DNA of 64,000 nt from DAIOEK01 sp963721445 (GCA_963721445.1 CAVRIZ010000005.1:1798001-1862000); one strand, 5' to 3'; shown: positions 17,395 to 27,785, counted from the stretch's first letter. The notes: generated by a model not told the origin, from the sequence alone. A program made the numbers and translations.

Positions 17395-18432
17395 ATGACA
17401 ATACCACAAGCAGAATTAAAACACATCGACATTGATGATCTTCCACAGCGCAACATTACTAAGCTGGAACAGACTCTGGGACCGGAATTCTACCGGATAT
17501 TGATGGGTGTCATAAAGAATCCCCTTTCGGTCATAGGATCATCTTTAATTTTGTTCTTTATCCTGGTCGCGATATTTGCCCCGGCTATCATTCCACAGGT
17601 CAATCAACGCGATCCTTACCTGGTACCACGTGATGGTTATTCTCCGGTACCCAAAGATCCTGGCGCCGCGTGGATTCAGAATGCGCCTAAAATACCATTC
17701 TGGTATGGCATTACTGGAAAAGATAAGTGGGTGCATCTGTTCGGTACCGCAAGCGGACAATGGGATATCTTCTATGGTGTCGTGTGGGGCACCCGGACAG
17801 CTCTCAAAGTGGGTGTTATTATTGAAGGGATTACCCTTTTGATTGGCATTCTGATAGGCAGCCTCTCTGCCTTTTACGGCGGTTGGCTCGATCAAATATT
17901 GCAACGTATCACCGAAATATTCATGGCATTCCCCTTCTTGATGGCAGCGTTGACGCTATCCGCGATCCTGACACCAGTGCTCGGGAAAGGATTGTGGCCT
18001 GCCACCATTGCGTTGATCGCATTCGGATGGATGAGTTATGCCCGTCTCATCCGGGGCGATATCCTTTCCGTGCGCGAACGCGATTATGTGATGGCTGCTC
18101 GGGTCGTAGGCGCCAAAGATGGCCGGATCCTCCTGCGCCATATCATCCCGAATGCCATCTACCCAACTCTGGTTGTGGCTTCACTGGATATAGGAACCAT
18201 CGTAATTTCTTTCGCGGTATTAAGTTTCCTGGGTATTGGTACAGAGACGGGTTACGCGGATTGGGGTCAGATCATCAGCTTTGCGAGAAGCTGGATCCCA
18301 CAATTGACAAGGTATTGGTATATCGTTGTATATCCCGGCGTGACGTTGATCTTGTTCGTACTCGGCTGGAACCTGGTTGGTGATGCATTACGTGATATCA
18401 TGGACCCCCGCATGCGAGGACGTGGGGCGTAA
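17395..18432 (+). CDS. ABC transporter permease, OppC/DppC-like
   Basis: The second 345-aa permease. It has an N-terminal cytoplasmic stretch of about 45 residues, a first transmembrane helix (SLILFFILVAIFAPAII), a long periplasmic loop of about 70 residues, then five helices. The EAA motif is near 245-265 (YVMAARVVGAKDGRILLRHIIPNAIYP), and the C-terminal end DALRDIMDPRMRG is typical of DppC. AGGAGG lies upstream of the ATG, 14 bases after the oppB-like stop. It is the last gene of the operon before a strong terminator. Confidence 0.93.
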   Translation: MTIPQAELKHIDIDDLPQRNITKLEQTLGPEFYRILMGVIKNPLSVIGSSLILFFILVAIFAPAIIPQVNQRDPYLVPRDGYSPVPKDPGAAWIQNAPKIPFWYGITGKDKWVHLFGTASGQWDIFYGVVWGTRTALKVGVIIEGITLLIGILIGSLSAFYGGWLDQILQRITEIFMAFPFLMAALTLSAILTPVLGKGLWPATIALIAFGWMSYARLIRGDILSVRERDYVMAARVVGAKDGRILLRHIIPNAIYPTLVVASLDIGTIVISFAVLSFLGIGTETGYADWGQIISFARSWIPQLTRYWYIVVYPGVTLILFVLGWNLVGDALRDIMDPRMRGRGA

Positions 18433-18456
18433 TTAATAGCGAATTATACGCAAATG

Positions 18457-18489
18457 ATCCGGGTGACCATTTGGTTGCCCGGATTTTTT
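18457..18489 (+). terminator. Intrinsic terminator of the peptide ABC operon
   Basis: Stem ATCCGGGTGACC / GGTTGCCCGGAT with a four-base loop followed by T6. Confidence 0.9.
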
Positions 18490-18613
18490 GTTGGCTTCGA
18501 CCATCCGATTCTCCGAATATGGACTTATCTGGTGCAGGGACTGGACAGGTAGTTGAAATGGAAGGTCGACAATCCGGGGGACGACGCATATCCAAGTATA
18601 ATTAATTCATTCT

Positions 18614-19195
18614 ATGCCTCATAAACGGATAATTCGAAGCGTTACGGTAATACTGTTTGTTGTTGTTATGTTTTTCATAATTACATCATCCTGTTCGCCG
18701 CAGAATGTAAAAATGCCGATTATTCCAAAGACGGCGATTCCCGGTCAGATGAAGAGGGATGATCCACTCACCTGCCCGACTGTCCCCGCGCAACCAAGCC
18801 AGGCAGAAGAAGGGGCATTCGTCTACTGTCAGGTTTGTATGACTTGTCATGGAGATGTGGGTCAGGGGTTGGATGAATGGCGTAAAGAGTTAGACCCGCC
18901 GGATAACAATTGTTTTCAATCTAGATGTCACGGACCGAAACATCCACCTGAAGGATTTGTAATCCCGGATTATGCTCCTATCATCATCGGTTCGGGAGTG
19001 CTGGATCACTACGGAAACGCACAGACCTTGCGTGACTATCTGGTAAAAACCATGCCCTGGTGGAATCCTGGTTATCTCAAACCAGATGAATATTGGCAAT
19101 TGACCGCGTTTCTCCTTGAAGCGAATGGTATAACCTTGAATAAGATCGAGCTGAACGACCTGACGGCTCCATTCATCCTGATCAAAACAAAGTGA
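18614..19195 (+). CDS. Exported c-type cytochrome lipoprotein
   Basis: A 193-aa protein with a lipoprotein-type signal (hydrophobic stretch 12-25, then SSCSPQ), so it is probably anchored outside the membrane. It has a canonical haem c motif CMTCH at about residues 76-80, followed by GDVGQG as in cytochrome c class I domains. A second motif, CFQSRCH (CX4CH, about 97-103), could hold another haem with unusual spacing. A Met for axial ligation is available near TMPWWNPG. It ends three bases before the TTG-proximal region of the next lipoprotein gene, so the two may be co-transcribed. Its redox partner is unknown. Confidence 0.8.
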   Translation: MPHKRIIRSVTVILFVVVMFFIITSSCSPQNVKMPIIPKTAIPGQMKRDDPLTCPTVPAQPSQAEEGAFVYCQVCMTCHGDVGQGLDEWRKELDPPDNNCFQSRCHGPKHPPEGFVIPDYAPIIIGSGVLDHYGNAQTLRDYLVKTMPWWNPGYLKPDEYWQLTAFLLEANGITLNKIELNDLTAPFILIKTK

Positions 19196-19210
19196 AATTT
19201 GGAAAAGACA

Positions 19211-21169
19211 ATGAATAAACTCACCCAAAATATCTCATATATTTCCCTCGCTCTTATATTGTTCGGCATTAGCGGCTGTGCTGCTACTCCTACCAGTATT
19301 CCTACCGCGACGGTTGCAGTTGGGACGCAGATCCCAACCGAAATCCCACCAACGCCTACGCCTGAGCCGATTGGAATGAGCGTTTGTATTGGAACTGAAC
19401 CATCCAGTTTATTTCTTTATTCAAGTGCTAGAAGCCAATCCACCTGGTCGGTTTTGGAGGGTTTGTATGACGGACCCATTGATTTCGTCCAATATGAATA
19501 TTTGCCGGTGATCCTGGAAAAGATTCCCAACCTACAGGATGGAGATGCAGTCTTATCTCCGGTGACAGTAAAAGAGGGAATGGATATTGTTGATGTAGAT
19601 GGCAATTTGCAGTCATTGCAAAAGGGAGTAACGTATCTGCCTTCAGGTTGTTCGTCCAGCGACTGTGCCAAGCAATATTCCGGGAGTGGCGATGTGCAGA
19701 TGGACCAATTAATGGTCACTTACAAACTCAAAACGGGATTGACCTGGTCCGACGGAACCCCGTTGAAAGCTTCAGATTCGGTCTTCTCGTTTCGCCTTGC
19801 CAGCGATCCTGGATATCCAGGTAGCAAAGAATTGATCAGAAAAACTGCCCAGTACAGTTCGGTAGACGAATTAACAGCGGTCTGGCAGGGCGTTCCCGGC
19901 TTCCATGATCAATTGTACATGACCCATTTCTGGATTCCCCAGCCAGAGCACGTCTTCAGTGGAAAAGATTTCGCATCAATCGCATCAGACCCATTGGCTG
20001 CCGAGAAGCCATTAAGTTGGGGACCGTTCATGGTAAAAGAATGGGTTGCCGGCGATCATATTACCCTTATCAAGAACCCAGCATACTTCCGCGCAGGTGA
20101 AGGATTGCCAAAAGTTGACTTCATCCAATTCCGGTTTTTAGAAACAACTCCAGAGAAAAGCCTGGAAGCATTGCTTACTGGGGCGTGTGACATTCTGGAT
20201 GAATCCACCCTATTAGATGAGCAAATATCGACCATATTGGAACTTCAACAAGCGGGGAAGTTGACCGCAGCGATCACTCCATCACCAGTGTGGGAAGGTC
20301 TCTTTTTCGGTATCACGCCCTCATCCTACGATGACGGATTTTCTCCCAATATGGGAGACAGGCAGGATGTTCTTGGAGATCCACGCACCAGGCAGGCTCT
20401 GGCGATGTGCATCAACCGGCAGAAAATTGTGGACGATCTCTGGGCAGGCGCTTCCGCCATCCCGGTCAGTTATTTAGGGGTTGGTAATCCTCTTGCGATT
20501 TCATCGGATACGGCAATTCCATTTGATCCAGACAAGGGCAGCGCTTTATTGGATGAGATCGGATGGAAGGATATGGATAAAAACCCACTCACTCCGAGGG
20601 TCGCCGTAAATATCCCCACGGTATTTTTGGGCACACCTCTGCAATTCACGTATTACACAACCAACGCTGAATTGCGCAAAAAGGTGAGTGTTCAGATCGC
20701 TTCGGATATGGCTGCGTGCGGTATTCCAGTCGACCTGAAATATCTTGCGCCCGAAGAATTATTCAAAGAAGGTCCGTCAGGTGTCTTGTTCGGTCGAAAA
20801 TTTGACCTGGCTCAGTTTTCCTGGAGTCCCAGTACCATGCCGTTATGCCGGTTCTATACAACAAATCAGATAAATACTGCAAAAAGTTTTTGGTTTGGAG
20901 TCAATATCTCTGGATTTTCCTCAAAGGAGTATGATTCTGCCTGTCAGGCTGCCAGTAATGGGTTGCCTGGCGAGACCGCATATAATACACTACAACAAAA
21001 ACCACAGGAGTTGTTCAATCAGAACTTACCTGTGTTGCCCTTATATCAATTGGTTCGGATCGGTGTGACCAAAACTGGTGTCTGTGGATATCAAATGGAC
21101 GCAACCTCGCGGAGCAGTCTTTGGAATTTGGAAAAGATAGATCCGCGGCAAGGATGCATAAACGAATAA
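19211..21169 (+). CDS. Second family-5 solute-binding lipoprotein
   Basis: A 652-aa extracytoplasmic binding protein with lipobox SGC (about residue 22), a Thr/Pro-rich linker (TPTSIPTATV...PTPTPEP), then SBP_bac_5 landmarks: YKLKTGLTWSDGTPLKASDSVF and DPRTRQALAMCINRQKIV. I chose ATG 19211 with GGAAAAG upstream; an in-frame TTG at 19199 is a weaker alternative. No permease or ATPase genes are adjacent, so it may use the Opp-like transporter upstream or act elsewhere. It sits immediately after a cytochrome gene. The ligand is unknown. Confidence 0.87.
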   Translation: MNKLTQNISYISLALILFGISGCAATPTSIPTATVAVGTQIPTEIPPTPTPEPIGMSVCIGTEPSSLFLYSSARSQSTWSVLEGLYDGPIDFVQYEYLPVILEKIPNLQDGDAVLSPVTVKEGMDIVDVDGNLQSLQKGVTYLPSGCSSSDCAKQYSGSGDVQMDQLMVTYKLKTGLTWSDGTPLKASDSVFSFRLASDPGYPGSKELIRKTAQYSSVDELTAVWQGVPGFHDQLYMTHFWIPQPEHVFSGKDFASIASDPLAAEKPLSWGPFMVKEWVAGDHITLIKNPAYFRAGEGLPKVDFIQFRFLETTPEKSLEALLTGACDILDESTLLDEQISTILELQQAGKLTAAITPSPVWEGLFFGITPSSYDDGFSPNMGDRQDVLGDPRTRQALAMCINRQKIVDDLWAGASAIPVSYLGVGNPLAISSDTAIPFDPDKGSALLDEIGWKDMDKNPLTPRVAVNIPTVFLGTPLQFTYYTTNAELRKKVSVQIASDMAACGIPVDLKYLAPEELFKEGPSGVLFGRKFDLAQFSWSPSTMPLCRFYTTNQINTAKSFWFGVNISGFSSKEYDSACQAASNGLPGETAYNTLQQKPQELFNQNLPVLPLYQLVRIGVTKTGVCGYQMDATSRSSLWNLEKIDPRQGCINE

Positions 21170-21201
21170 TTATTCGTTAATCCAGATGATCAACAGGCAG
21201 G

Positions 21202-21230
21202 TTGCGGTTCCATCCAGCCGAGTCTATAAT
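21202..21230 (+). promoter_or_regulatory. Sigma70-type promoter for dnaG with a very short leader
   Basis: TTGCGG (21202-21207), a 17-base spacer and TATAAT (21225-21230). The dnaG ATG is only 12 bases downstream of the -10 box and no SD is present. Confidence 0.75.
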
Positions 21231-21241
21231 TCTCATACGAT

Positions 21242-23174
21242 ATGACCGCTACAGATGAAATCAAGAACCGTCTTGACCTTGTGGATATTGTCTCCGAGAC
21301 GGTAAAACTGAGAAAAACCGGTAAGAACTTTACCGGCTTTTGCCCATTCCACGCCAATGTTCATACACCTGCCTTTGTTGTATTTCAAGATTCCGGCACC
21401 TGGCGTTGCTTTGGTCAATGTAATGAAGGCGGAGATATTTTTAAGTACGTCATGAAACGGGAAGGCTGGGACTTTCCAACCACGCTGAAATTTCTGGCTG
21501 ATAAAGCCGGTGTAAAACTGGAGCCACTAACTCCCCAGCGTGTCCAGCAAGATGAATCGAACAATCGGATAAGCCAGCTCCTCGAAGATGTGGTGATCTA
21601 TTACCGCAATCAACTTGCTTACCAAGCGCCAGGAAAAGAGGCTTTAGCTTATCTGCAGAAACGTGGGCTAAATCAAGACACGCTTGATCATTTCATGATT
21701 GGTTACGCCCCTGAAGGATGGGACAACCTGGTACACCATCTATCCTCAAAGGGAGTGGATGCAGCCAGGATGATCGAGGCAGGACTGGTTACTGAACGCG
21801 ATGAAGGCGGGATTTATGATCGATTTCGAAATCGGATCATGATCCCAATTCGAGATGCAAATGGACACATGGCAGGGTTTGGGGCAAGAATTTTAGATCC
21901 GAACGACGTGCCTAAATTCCTGAATTCTCCCCAAACTGCCATATTTGATAAAGGACGATTACTATATGGTTTGGATTCAGCACGAAAATCCATCCGTGCG
22001 CAAGATCAGGCAGTCTTGGTGGAAGGATATCTGGATGTGATCATCCTTCACCAGGCTGGTTACACCAACACGATCTCACCAATGGGAACAGCTCTTACAG
22101 AAGATCAGCTAAGGATGTTGAAGAAATATACCCATCGCATCATACTCGCATTGGATGCAGACGCTGCCGGACAGAAAGCAACCCTCCGTGGTTTACAGGT
22201 CGCCCGGGAAGCCATGGATAAAGAAACTGATCTTGTGCTGGACGTCCACGGATTACTCCGTCAGGAATCTCGACTTCAGGCAGATATTCGAGTAACAACC
22301 ATACCGGAGGGCATGGACCCCGATGAAGTCGTGTTACGTGACCCGGCTGAATGGAAAACGATCCTGGATACTGCCAAACCACTTGTCATCCATGTTATGG
22401 ACGCTTTGGCGGAAGGTCAGGATTTACTGGATCCAAAAGTAAAACGTGAGATCGCAGCTTCCATCATCCCGTTGATCGAAGATGTTCCAAGTCTTGTGGA
22501 AAGGGATACCTACCGTCAGAGACTGGCTCGATTATTGAAAGTGGATGAAAATACTTTATTAGGGGTTCATTCCAGAACTGCATCTGGGAGTAGGTCATCC
22601 CCCTTCCGAAACCGGCGTCGGTCAGCAGAGGACGGTGATCAGAACTCCTTCAAGATCTATAACCGATGCAGGATTGCTCGATCCAGTCATCCCAATGGAG
22701 CGATATCTCCTCGCCACACTGTTTCAGCAGCCTACCCTATTAAACCGACTGGATCGCTTGTTGCAACAAAATTCGCTTGAGCGAGTTTTACCCCAGGATT
22801 TTTCTGCCACCCAGAATCAACTATTCTTCGAACTTATTACCCAATCCCTTTCACAAGATGAAATGGAGCCTACAGAATATATTCATGAGCAAAAACCGGT
22901 CGGACTTGCAGAATATTTGGATGAATCCAAGAAACATCATTTGACAACCGAACGAAAACCAGACTTGTGGTTGGACGATCTTTTTCGGACAGTCATTCGC
23001 ATTCGGACCCAGGTGATAAACCAAAACTTACGTGAGTTAAGGTATCTACAGGAAGAAAAAGATACTGATGAAAATAAAAGTAATACCCCATATCAAGAAA
23101 TGGTGTTACAGTACACACAACAACTTCGCACATTAAACGTCGCCCTGGGATCCCTTTCCAGGATTCAAACATAA
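21242..23174 (+). CDS. dnaG: DNA primase DnaG (one frameshift before the helicase-binding domain)
   Basis: Synthesises RNA primers at the replication fork. The N-terminal zinc-binding domain shows CPFH...CFGQCNEGGD (about residues 38-65), with a second His/Cys arrangement slightly different from the usual C-x2-H-x17-C-x2-C. The TOPRIM core is at about 255-345: VLVEGYLDVI (catalytic Glu) and ALDADAAG. The frame that starts at 21242 goes off-family after residue about 445. Skipping one base between 22563 and 22635 (best candidate T 22583, GCA T CTG) joins a C-terminal helicase-binding domain (PVIPMERYLLATLF onward) ending at 23174. The corrected length is about 643 aa, normal for DnaG. It is followed by the primary sigma factor, the classic macromolecular-synthesis pairing. 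Confidence 0.9.
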
Positions 23175-23195
23175 CGTGGACAGGTGGAAGAGATC

Positions 23196-24827
23196 ATGCC
23201 CAAACAAGTGAGACTACCCAGAGATAGCGGGAGCGCCAAACCGATCCGCAGGCGGACTGGTAAAAGCCCGGATGGTGAATCAGCCATCAGACCGTTACTT
23301 GATGAAGATGGTGGTGTATCCCCCGATATGTTCCTCCCCGAAGACATGATTGCGGTGGAGGAACCCGATGAGCAACTGCTTAATCAGAATCTGGCAGAGA
23401 TCGGTGATATTCTGGCTGCTGACATCATCGAGGAGCCAGAACCATCCAGCCTGGTAGTAGAACTATCAGAAGATCCGGTCCGGTTGTACCTTAAAGAGAT
23501 CGGTCAAATCCATCTATTGGATGCGGATAGTGAGTTTCGTTTGGCTGCCAGAATAGAAGCCATCCGTTTCATACATGCCATCCAGGAAAAATTAACACCG
23601 GATTGTAAAGGGGACGAACAGGCAACCTACGTATTCGACAGCCTTTGCCAGGAGTTGATTACCTACTGGAAAAGGCTGGAAGAGGACGCTGTCCGCATGA
23701 AATATGAACCGCCGGATGCCTCACTGGTGCTGACCGAAGCGCAATTCCTTCGAAAACAGTGGCAGGCTGATGACCCATCCTATCTACGGGATTATTTGGA
23801 TAATGGGGAGTGGGGAAAGAATCCCCTCTGGGATGGACTGGTCCGGAATGCTTTTAATGTCTTTTTGTGCATGTACCTGATGCCGCCAGAAACGGCAGAG
23901 GCTATTCTGGGATATTTGCAGAAAACCACTGAATTCCCAGACAAAGAGTTTATTGTTAAATTCTTACCAGCATTGGATGCCTTAAAGGCAGAATTGGAAG
24001 GCATCCAGCGAAGATCCGATGATTCGAACCAGACACTCATTCGGGCTAACCTACGATTAGTGGTCAGTATTGCCAAACGATACCTCGGTAGGGGGATCTC
24101 ATTCCTGGATTTGATTCAGGAAGGGAATCTTGGGTTATTGCGTGCGGTAACAAAATTCGATCCCACAAGAGGATTTAAATTCAGCACATACGCAACTTGG
24201 TGGATTCGACAATCCATTAGCAGATATATCGCCGAGCAAGCCCGTACCATCCGTATTCCCGTTCATCTATTCAAGTCGATCACCCGATTACTACGAGTGC
24301 AGCGGAAATTAGTTCAGGGTCTGGGGAGGGAACCAACCAATGAGGAGCTTGCATTGGAAGGTGATTTTATGGCAGTAGAAGATGTGATCGCGATCCGCCT
24401 GGCTCAATCTGAGGGAAAACCGTTGGATCCGGCGTTGCTCCGGCGCTGGCAATGGAGTGCGCAGAAAGTGCAAAAGATTTTACAATCGGCAGAAGAACCT
24501 GTCTCATTGGAGCGACCGGTAGGTGATGAAGAAAGCAGCCAATTGGGTGACTTCATTGAAGATGACGAGGCGCTTGAACCAATGGATGCCGCCGCGCGGG
24601 AGATGCTTCGTGAACAAGTCCAGAGTGCATTGGCAATCCTTTCGGAACGGGAGCGACAGGTATTGGAATTACGCTTCGGGCTTACCGACGGCAAAGACCA
24701 TACTCTGGAAGAAGTCAGTCGTTATTTCAATGTTACTCGCGAGCGGATCAGACAGATTGAAGCCAAGGCATTACGGAAATTGCGTCATCCAACCCGGAGC
24801 AAAAATTTGAAAGAATACCTAAGTTAA
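23196..24827 (+). CDS. rpoD: Primary-type RNA polymerase sigma factor (sigma70 family)
   Basis: A group 1 or 2 sigma factor of 543 aa. Region 1.2 (EDPVRLYLKEIGQIHLL) begins near residue 95. A lineage-specific nonconserved insert of about 110 residues follows. Regions 2.1-2.4 run from LIRANLRLVVSIAKRYL through FSTYATWWIRQSISRYIAEQ (-10 recognition), and region 3 from IRIPVHLFKSITRL. Region 4.2 is TLEEVSRYFNVTRERIRQIEAKALRKL (-35 recognition). I chose ATG 23196 with GGAAGAG upstream; an in-frame GTG at 23184 lies inside that SD. It lies 22 bases after dnaG, so it is co-transcribed, and it fits the TTGACA/TATAAT promoters seen across the window. Confidence 0.93.
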   Translation: MPKQVRLPRDSGSAKPIRRRTGKSPDGESAIRPLLDEDGGVSPDMFLPEDMIAVEEPDEQLLNQNLAEIGDILAADIIEEPEPSSLVVELSEDPVRLYLKEIGQIHLLDADSEFRLAARIEAIRFIHAIQEKLTPDCKGDEQATYVFDSLCQELITYWKRLEEDAVRMKYEPPDASLVLTEAQFLRKQWQADDPSYLRDYLDNGEWGKNPLWDGLVRNAFNVFLCMYLMPPETAEAILGYLQKTTEFPDKEFIVKFLPALDALKAELEGIQRRSDDSNQTLIRANLRLVVSIAKRYLGRGISFLDLIQEGNLGLLRAVTKFDPTRGFKFSTYATWWIRQSISRYIAEQARTIRIPVHLFKSITRLLRVQRKLVQGLGREPTNEELALEGDFMAVEDVIAIRLAQSEGKPLDPALLRRWQWSAQKVQKILQSAEEPVSLERPVGDEESSQLGDFIEDDEALEPMDAAAREMLREQVQSALAILSERERQVLELRFGLTDGKDHTLEEVSRYFNVTRERIRQIEAKALRKLRHPTRSKNLKEYLS

Positions 24828-24903
24828 TGGCATAATGAAGCCGTATTAATTATTTTGCGGTTTCAACCCCAAATTCGCCCCAGGGTTGTGTAAGGGTGGA
24901 GTA

Positions 24904-25491
24904 ATGGATATGGGATCGAAAAAGGCATTCTGGACCGCTGTTCTGGTAGATGGATTATTATTAATTGTCGCCGCCATCCTCGGCTGGCTGGTATTCAGGT
25001 TGCTAAATCCGGTTGGTCCAACAGCAGTAATTAATCCAACTCAAACCCTTCGGGTATATCAACCATTAAAAATAGATATCAGAGTCCCTGAAGGGATCGT
25101 TCCAAATCAAGAGTACACCCTCGAAGTGATCATCCAAAATCCGGATAGCGATCCTGTGACCATCAAACAAATTGTCCTTCCATTTGAATTGATGGACAAC
25201 TCAGTGATTTTGCATTCAGATCCTCCAATCGGAGACAAGTTTAGTGTCGATGATGGAGCGGGTTATATGGTCAACGTGCGGATAGATCCCACCAAACAGG
25301 TTAAGGTATCCATCACCTTACGGGCAAAGAAAATGCAAGCAATTTCGGGCAAACTGGTACTCTATACCGACCATGCCCGACAGGAAAAAGATTTTATAGT
25401 TGTGATCGCACCTCTTCCTGACACCCCCACCCCTACAAAAATAACGCCAACCACGACCCTGATTCAGACGGAAACCACTCCTACACCATGA
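24904..25491 (+). CDS. Membrane-anchored extracytoplasmic protein, unknown function
   Basis: A 195-aa protein with one N-terminal transmembrane segment (about residues 8-32), a beta-rich exported domain (about 45-175) resembling an Ig/NEW3-like fold (TLEVIIQNPDSDPVTIKQIVLP...KQVKVSITLRAKK), and a Thr/Pro tail (TPTPTKITPTTTL). ATG 24904 has GGTGGAG upstream; an earlier in-frame start at 24886 overlaps this signal. I do not recognise a named family. The neighbouring gene also encodes a membrane protein, and both may belong to a cell-envelope unit downstream of the sigma factor gene. Confidence 0.65.
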   Translation: MDMGSKKAFWTAVLVDGLLLIVAAILGWLVFRLLNPVGPTAVINPTQTLRVYQPLKIDIRVPEGIVPNQEYTLEVIIQNPDSDPVTIKQIVLPFELMDNSVILHSDPPIGDKFSVDDGAGYMVNVRIDPTKQVKVSITLRAKKMQAISGKLVLYTDHARQEKDFIVVIAPLPDTPTPTKITPTTTLIQTETTPTP

Positions 25492-25560
25492 TGACGAAAG
25501 TGAAAGCTGGATAGATTAATTGGCAGATTTCATGATTAAAGAATAGGCTGGTGATCAGCG

Positions 25561-26440
25561 ATGGATGAATATACGATCAGACAGGCAATTGATTTAATCA
25601 AAGCCAAACGGCTAACGGATGCGCGGAAACTTCTGCGTCCAGTATTGGAAGTGAGTCCAGAAAATGAAGCGGCATGGATATGGTTTTCAAGCACTTTCAC
25701 CCGAGTATCCGAACAGCTCGAAGTTTTACAATTCGCATCACAATTCTGTTCTGGTTCGCAACCAATTATCCGCGGAATACAACGTCTTGAGTTTGAATTA
25801 GCTGACAAGCGTGGACGGGGGGAGGAAGTTGAACCCACTGACGTCGAACGATTTTTACCTGCGTTGAGCGGAAGACGACAAAATCCATCACCCGGGTATA
25901 CGAGCAATCCAACAATATCGGCCGGGCTCTTCCCTCAAATTGGATCCGAAGCGGAAATCCCAACATCTGTAGCCTCCGAGTCAGATTGGATTGATTCATT
26001 GCGGTCTGCTACGATCGCAGATACTTCAATCCCAGAGATAATCGAAAAATCATCGTCCGATTATACGAATGAAACGCCACAGTCTTTGCTTTGGGAAAAA
26101 GAGTTTGTCGAATTCTCAGCCCGATGAAACCGAGCCATCCGCACCCGAACCTGTCCTTGCTCATGAAGATAATCTTCTGCCTACAATTCCCCAGGCGAGG
26201 ACAGTATTATGGAATGGTCAGGATACCAGTCCAGAATCGGATAAATCTTCCCCATTCTATATGGATATGTCGGTCGCGCCGGAAGAACAATTCACTTACG
26301 ACCAACCGAAGGTCACCTCTGAGAAAAAACCTTCAAATCCATATCGGATTCCGTTCATCGTTGCGATGACTTTGGGAATTGTTCTCGTTATTTTGATACT
26401 CATTTTTCTGATTGTGATTGGGATGATTACACTGGCTTGA
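25561..26440 (+). CDS. TPR-like N-terminal domain protein with C-terminal membrane anchor (frameshifted)
   Basis: Two overlapping frames together encode about 292 aa. The 5' frame gives a helical repeat start (IRQAIDLIKAKRLTDARKLLRPVLEVSPENEAAWIW), typical of a TPR-like arrangement common in Anaerolineae proteins, followed by a low-complexity region, and stops at 26127. The +1 frame continues with an acidic Pro-rich linker and ends in a single C-terminal transmembrane helix (IPFIVAMTLGIVLVILILIFLIVIGMITLA). One skipped base between about 26060 and 26118 (for example T 26116, TTC T CAG) joins them. It would be a tail-anchored protein with a cytoplasmic helical domain. The function is unknown. 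Confidence 0.65.
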
Positions 26441-26524
26441 AAGCCTTTTACACCCTGAGATATCTTCTACCTACCTGGTCTATTCAACGGTATACTCAAG
26501 AAGAAATTATTTTCAGGAGAATTT

Positions 26525-27373
26525 ATGCCATCTGTCCAAATTATCACCAATTCGACCGCATATCTGCCACAGAAATTTGTCCAACAATATGGGATTCCGA
26601 TATTACCACTGACGCTGAATTGGGAAGGTAAAAGTTACCTGGATGGAGTAGACATCCAGGCTGAGGAATTTTACACCCGGCTAAAAACCGCTCGCAACCT
26701 TCCAACTACCAATGCTGTTTCTGTACACCAATACCAGGAAGCTATTCAACAGGCTTTATCCAACCGTCTTCATCCCCTGATCTTGCCCCTCTCGTCCGGC
26801 ATATCCGCTTCGTATAATAACGCAATGATCGCCAAAGAATCCTTCCCGGATCAACCGGTTGAGGTGATGGATACCCAACTGGTCTCCATGGCGCTCAGTT
26901 TCATGGTACTTGCTGCAGCACGAATGGCCGAGACGGGTGCTTCATTGGCAGAGGTGAAACTGGAAGCTGAAAAAGCGTATGCCCATATCGGGGTTTACTT
27001 TACGGTGGACACCCTCAAATACTTGCACAAAGGCGGACGCATCGGCGGGGCAAAAAGACTCTTGGGAGCAGCGTTAAACATTAAACCGATTTTGGAAATC
27101 CGGGAAGGTAAGATCGAGGCGGCAGGATCAGCCATCACCCGAAAAAAGGCCCTGGAGCGCCTGGTTAACCTCGTGGAAGAAGGGATCGCTGGTAGATCGC
27201 CGATACGCATATCGGTTTTTCATGCCCTGGATCTGCCAACAGCCAGGCATCTGGAAGAAGTTTGTAATGAAAGATTTTCGCCCGTTGAGACAATTATTAG
27301 TGAGGTTAGCCCGGTGGTTGGTGCTCATGTTGGACCGGGCACCGTCAGCATTGCCTATATGGCTGGGATGTAA
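26525..27373 (+). CDS. DegV family protein (fatty-acid-binding, FakB-like)
   Basis: A 282-aa DegV/EDD-fold protein; characterised relatives (FakB) present fatty acids to a kinase. Landmarks are VQIITNSTAYLP at the N-terminus, PTTNAVSVHQYQEA, LPLSSGISASYNNA (the Ser-rich ligand site, about 91-105), DTQLVSMALSFMVLAAARM, and TLKYLHKGGRIGGAKRLLGAALNIKPIL, which is nearly diagnostic. It ends with the GAHVGPGTVSIAY motif, containing the conserved His-Gly. AGGAG lies eight bases before the ATG. No fakA homologue is visible in the window. Confidence 0.92.
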   Translation: MPSVQIITNSTAYLPQKFVQQYGIPILPLTLNWEGKSYLDGVDIQAEEFYTRLKTARNLPTTNAVSVHQYQEAIQQALSNRLHPLILPLSSGISASYNNAMIAKESFPDQPVEVMDTQLVSMALSFMVLAAARMAETGASLAEVKLEAEKAYAHIGVYFTVDTLKYLHKGGRIGGAKRLLGAALNIKPILEIREGKIEAAGSAITRKKALERLVNLVEEGIAGRSPIRISVFHALDLPTARHLEEVCNERFSPVETIISEVSPVVGAHVGPGTVSIAYMAGM

Positions 27374-27377
27374 AACA

Positions 27378-27752
27378 ATGAACCGTGCAGAAGCATCCTT
27401 GATGGAAGCGTTCAACGAGTATTTTCTAAAATGGAGTGTCACCTTTCCACAGTTGAAAGATTTGGCAGAACACGAATCCGGTCAGATAACTACCTCTGGC
27501 TGGTGGATCAACTATCGATTCGGTCGCGATGGTAATGGACGCTGGCTGGAGTTTTATGGACAAAACCGTAAGACCAATGACCGGCATGTCCGCTTCCATG
27601 AAAATGGAAATATTGAGAAGCTGCCAACACTGGATGAGCCAGTTATCCATCCCGAAATTTCCACTCTGGAAGAGAAAGGAAAGATCGATGCGGCGGCGCA
27701 GGAGAGATTCTTAAAGCTCTACCAGGAATTGCAGGATCAACACCTGATCTAA
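27378..27752 (+). CDS. Small hypothetical protein
   Basis: A 124-aa soluble protein starting four bases after the degV stop; the longer in-frame opening inside degV is rejected. The sequence has a Trp/Tyr-rich centre (SGWWINYRFGRDGNGRWLEFYGQNRKTNDRHVRFHENG) that looks like a small beta-sheet domain, flanked by helices. I do not recognise the family. It is co-transcribed with degV and closed by a hairpin terminator. Confidence 0.6.
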   Translation: MNRAEASLMEAFNEYFLKWSVTFPQLKDLAEHESGQITTSGWWINYRFGRDGNGRWLEFYGQNRKTNDRHVRFHENGNIEKLPTLDEPVIHPEISTLEEKGKIDAAAQERFLKLYQELQDQHLI

Positions 27753-27756
27753 AGCA

Positions 27757-27785
27757 AACAGCAGCCACTTGGCTGCTGTTTTTTT
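27757..27785 (+). terminator. Intrinsic terminator of the degV unit
   Basis: Stem AACAGCAGCC / GGCTGCTGTT with loop ACTT, followed by a T-run of seven. Confidence 0.9.
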
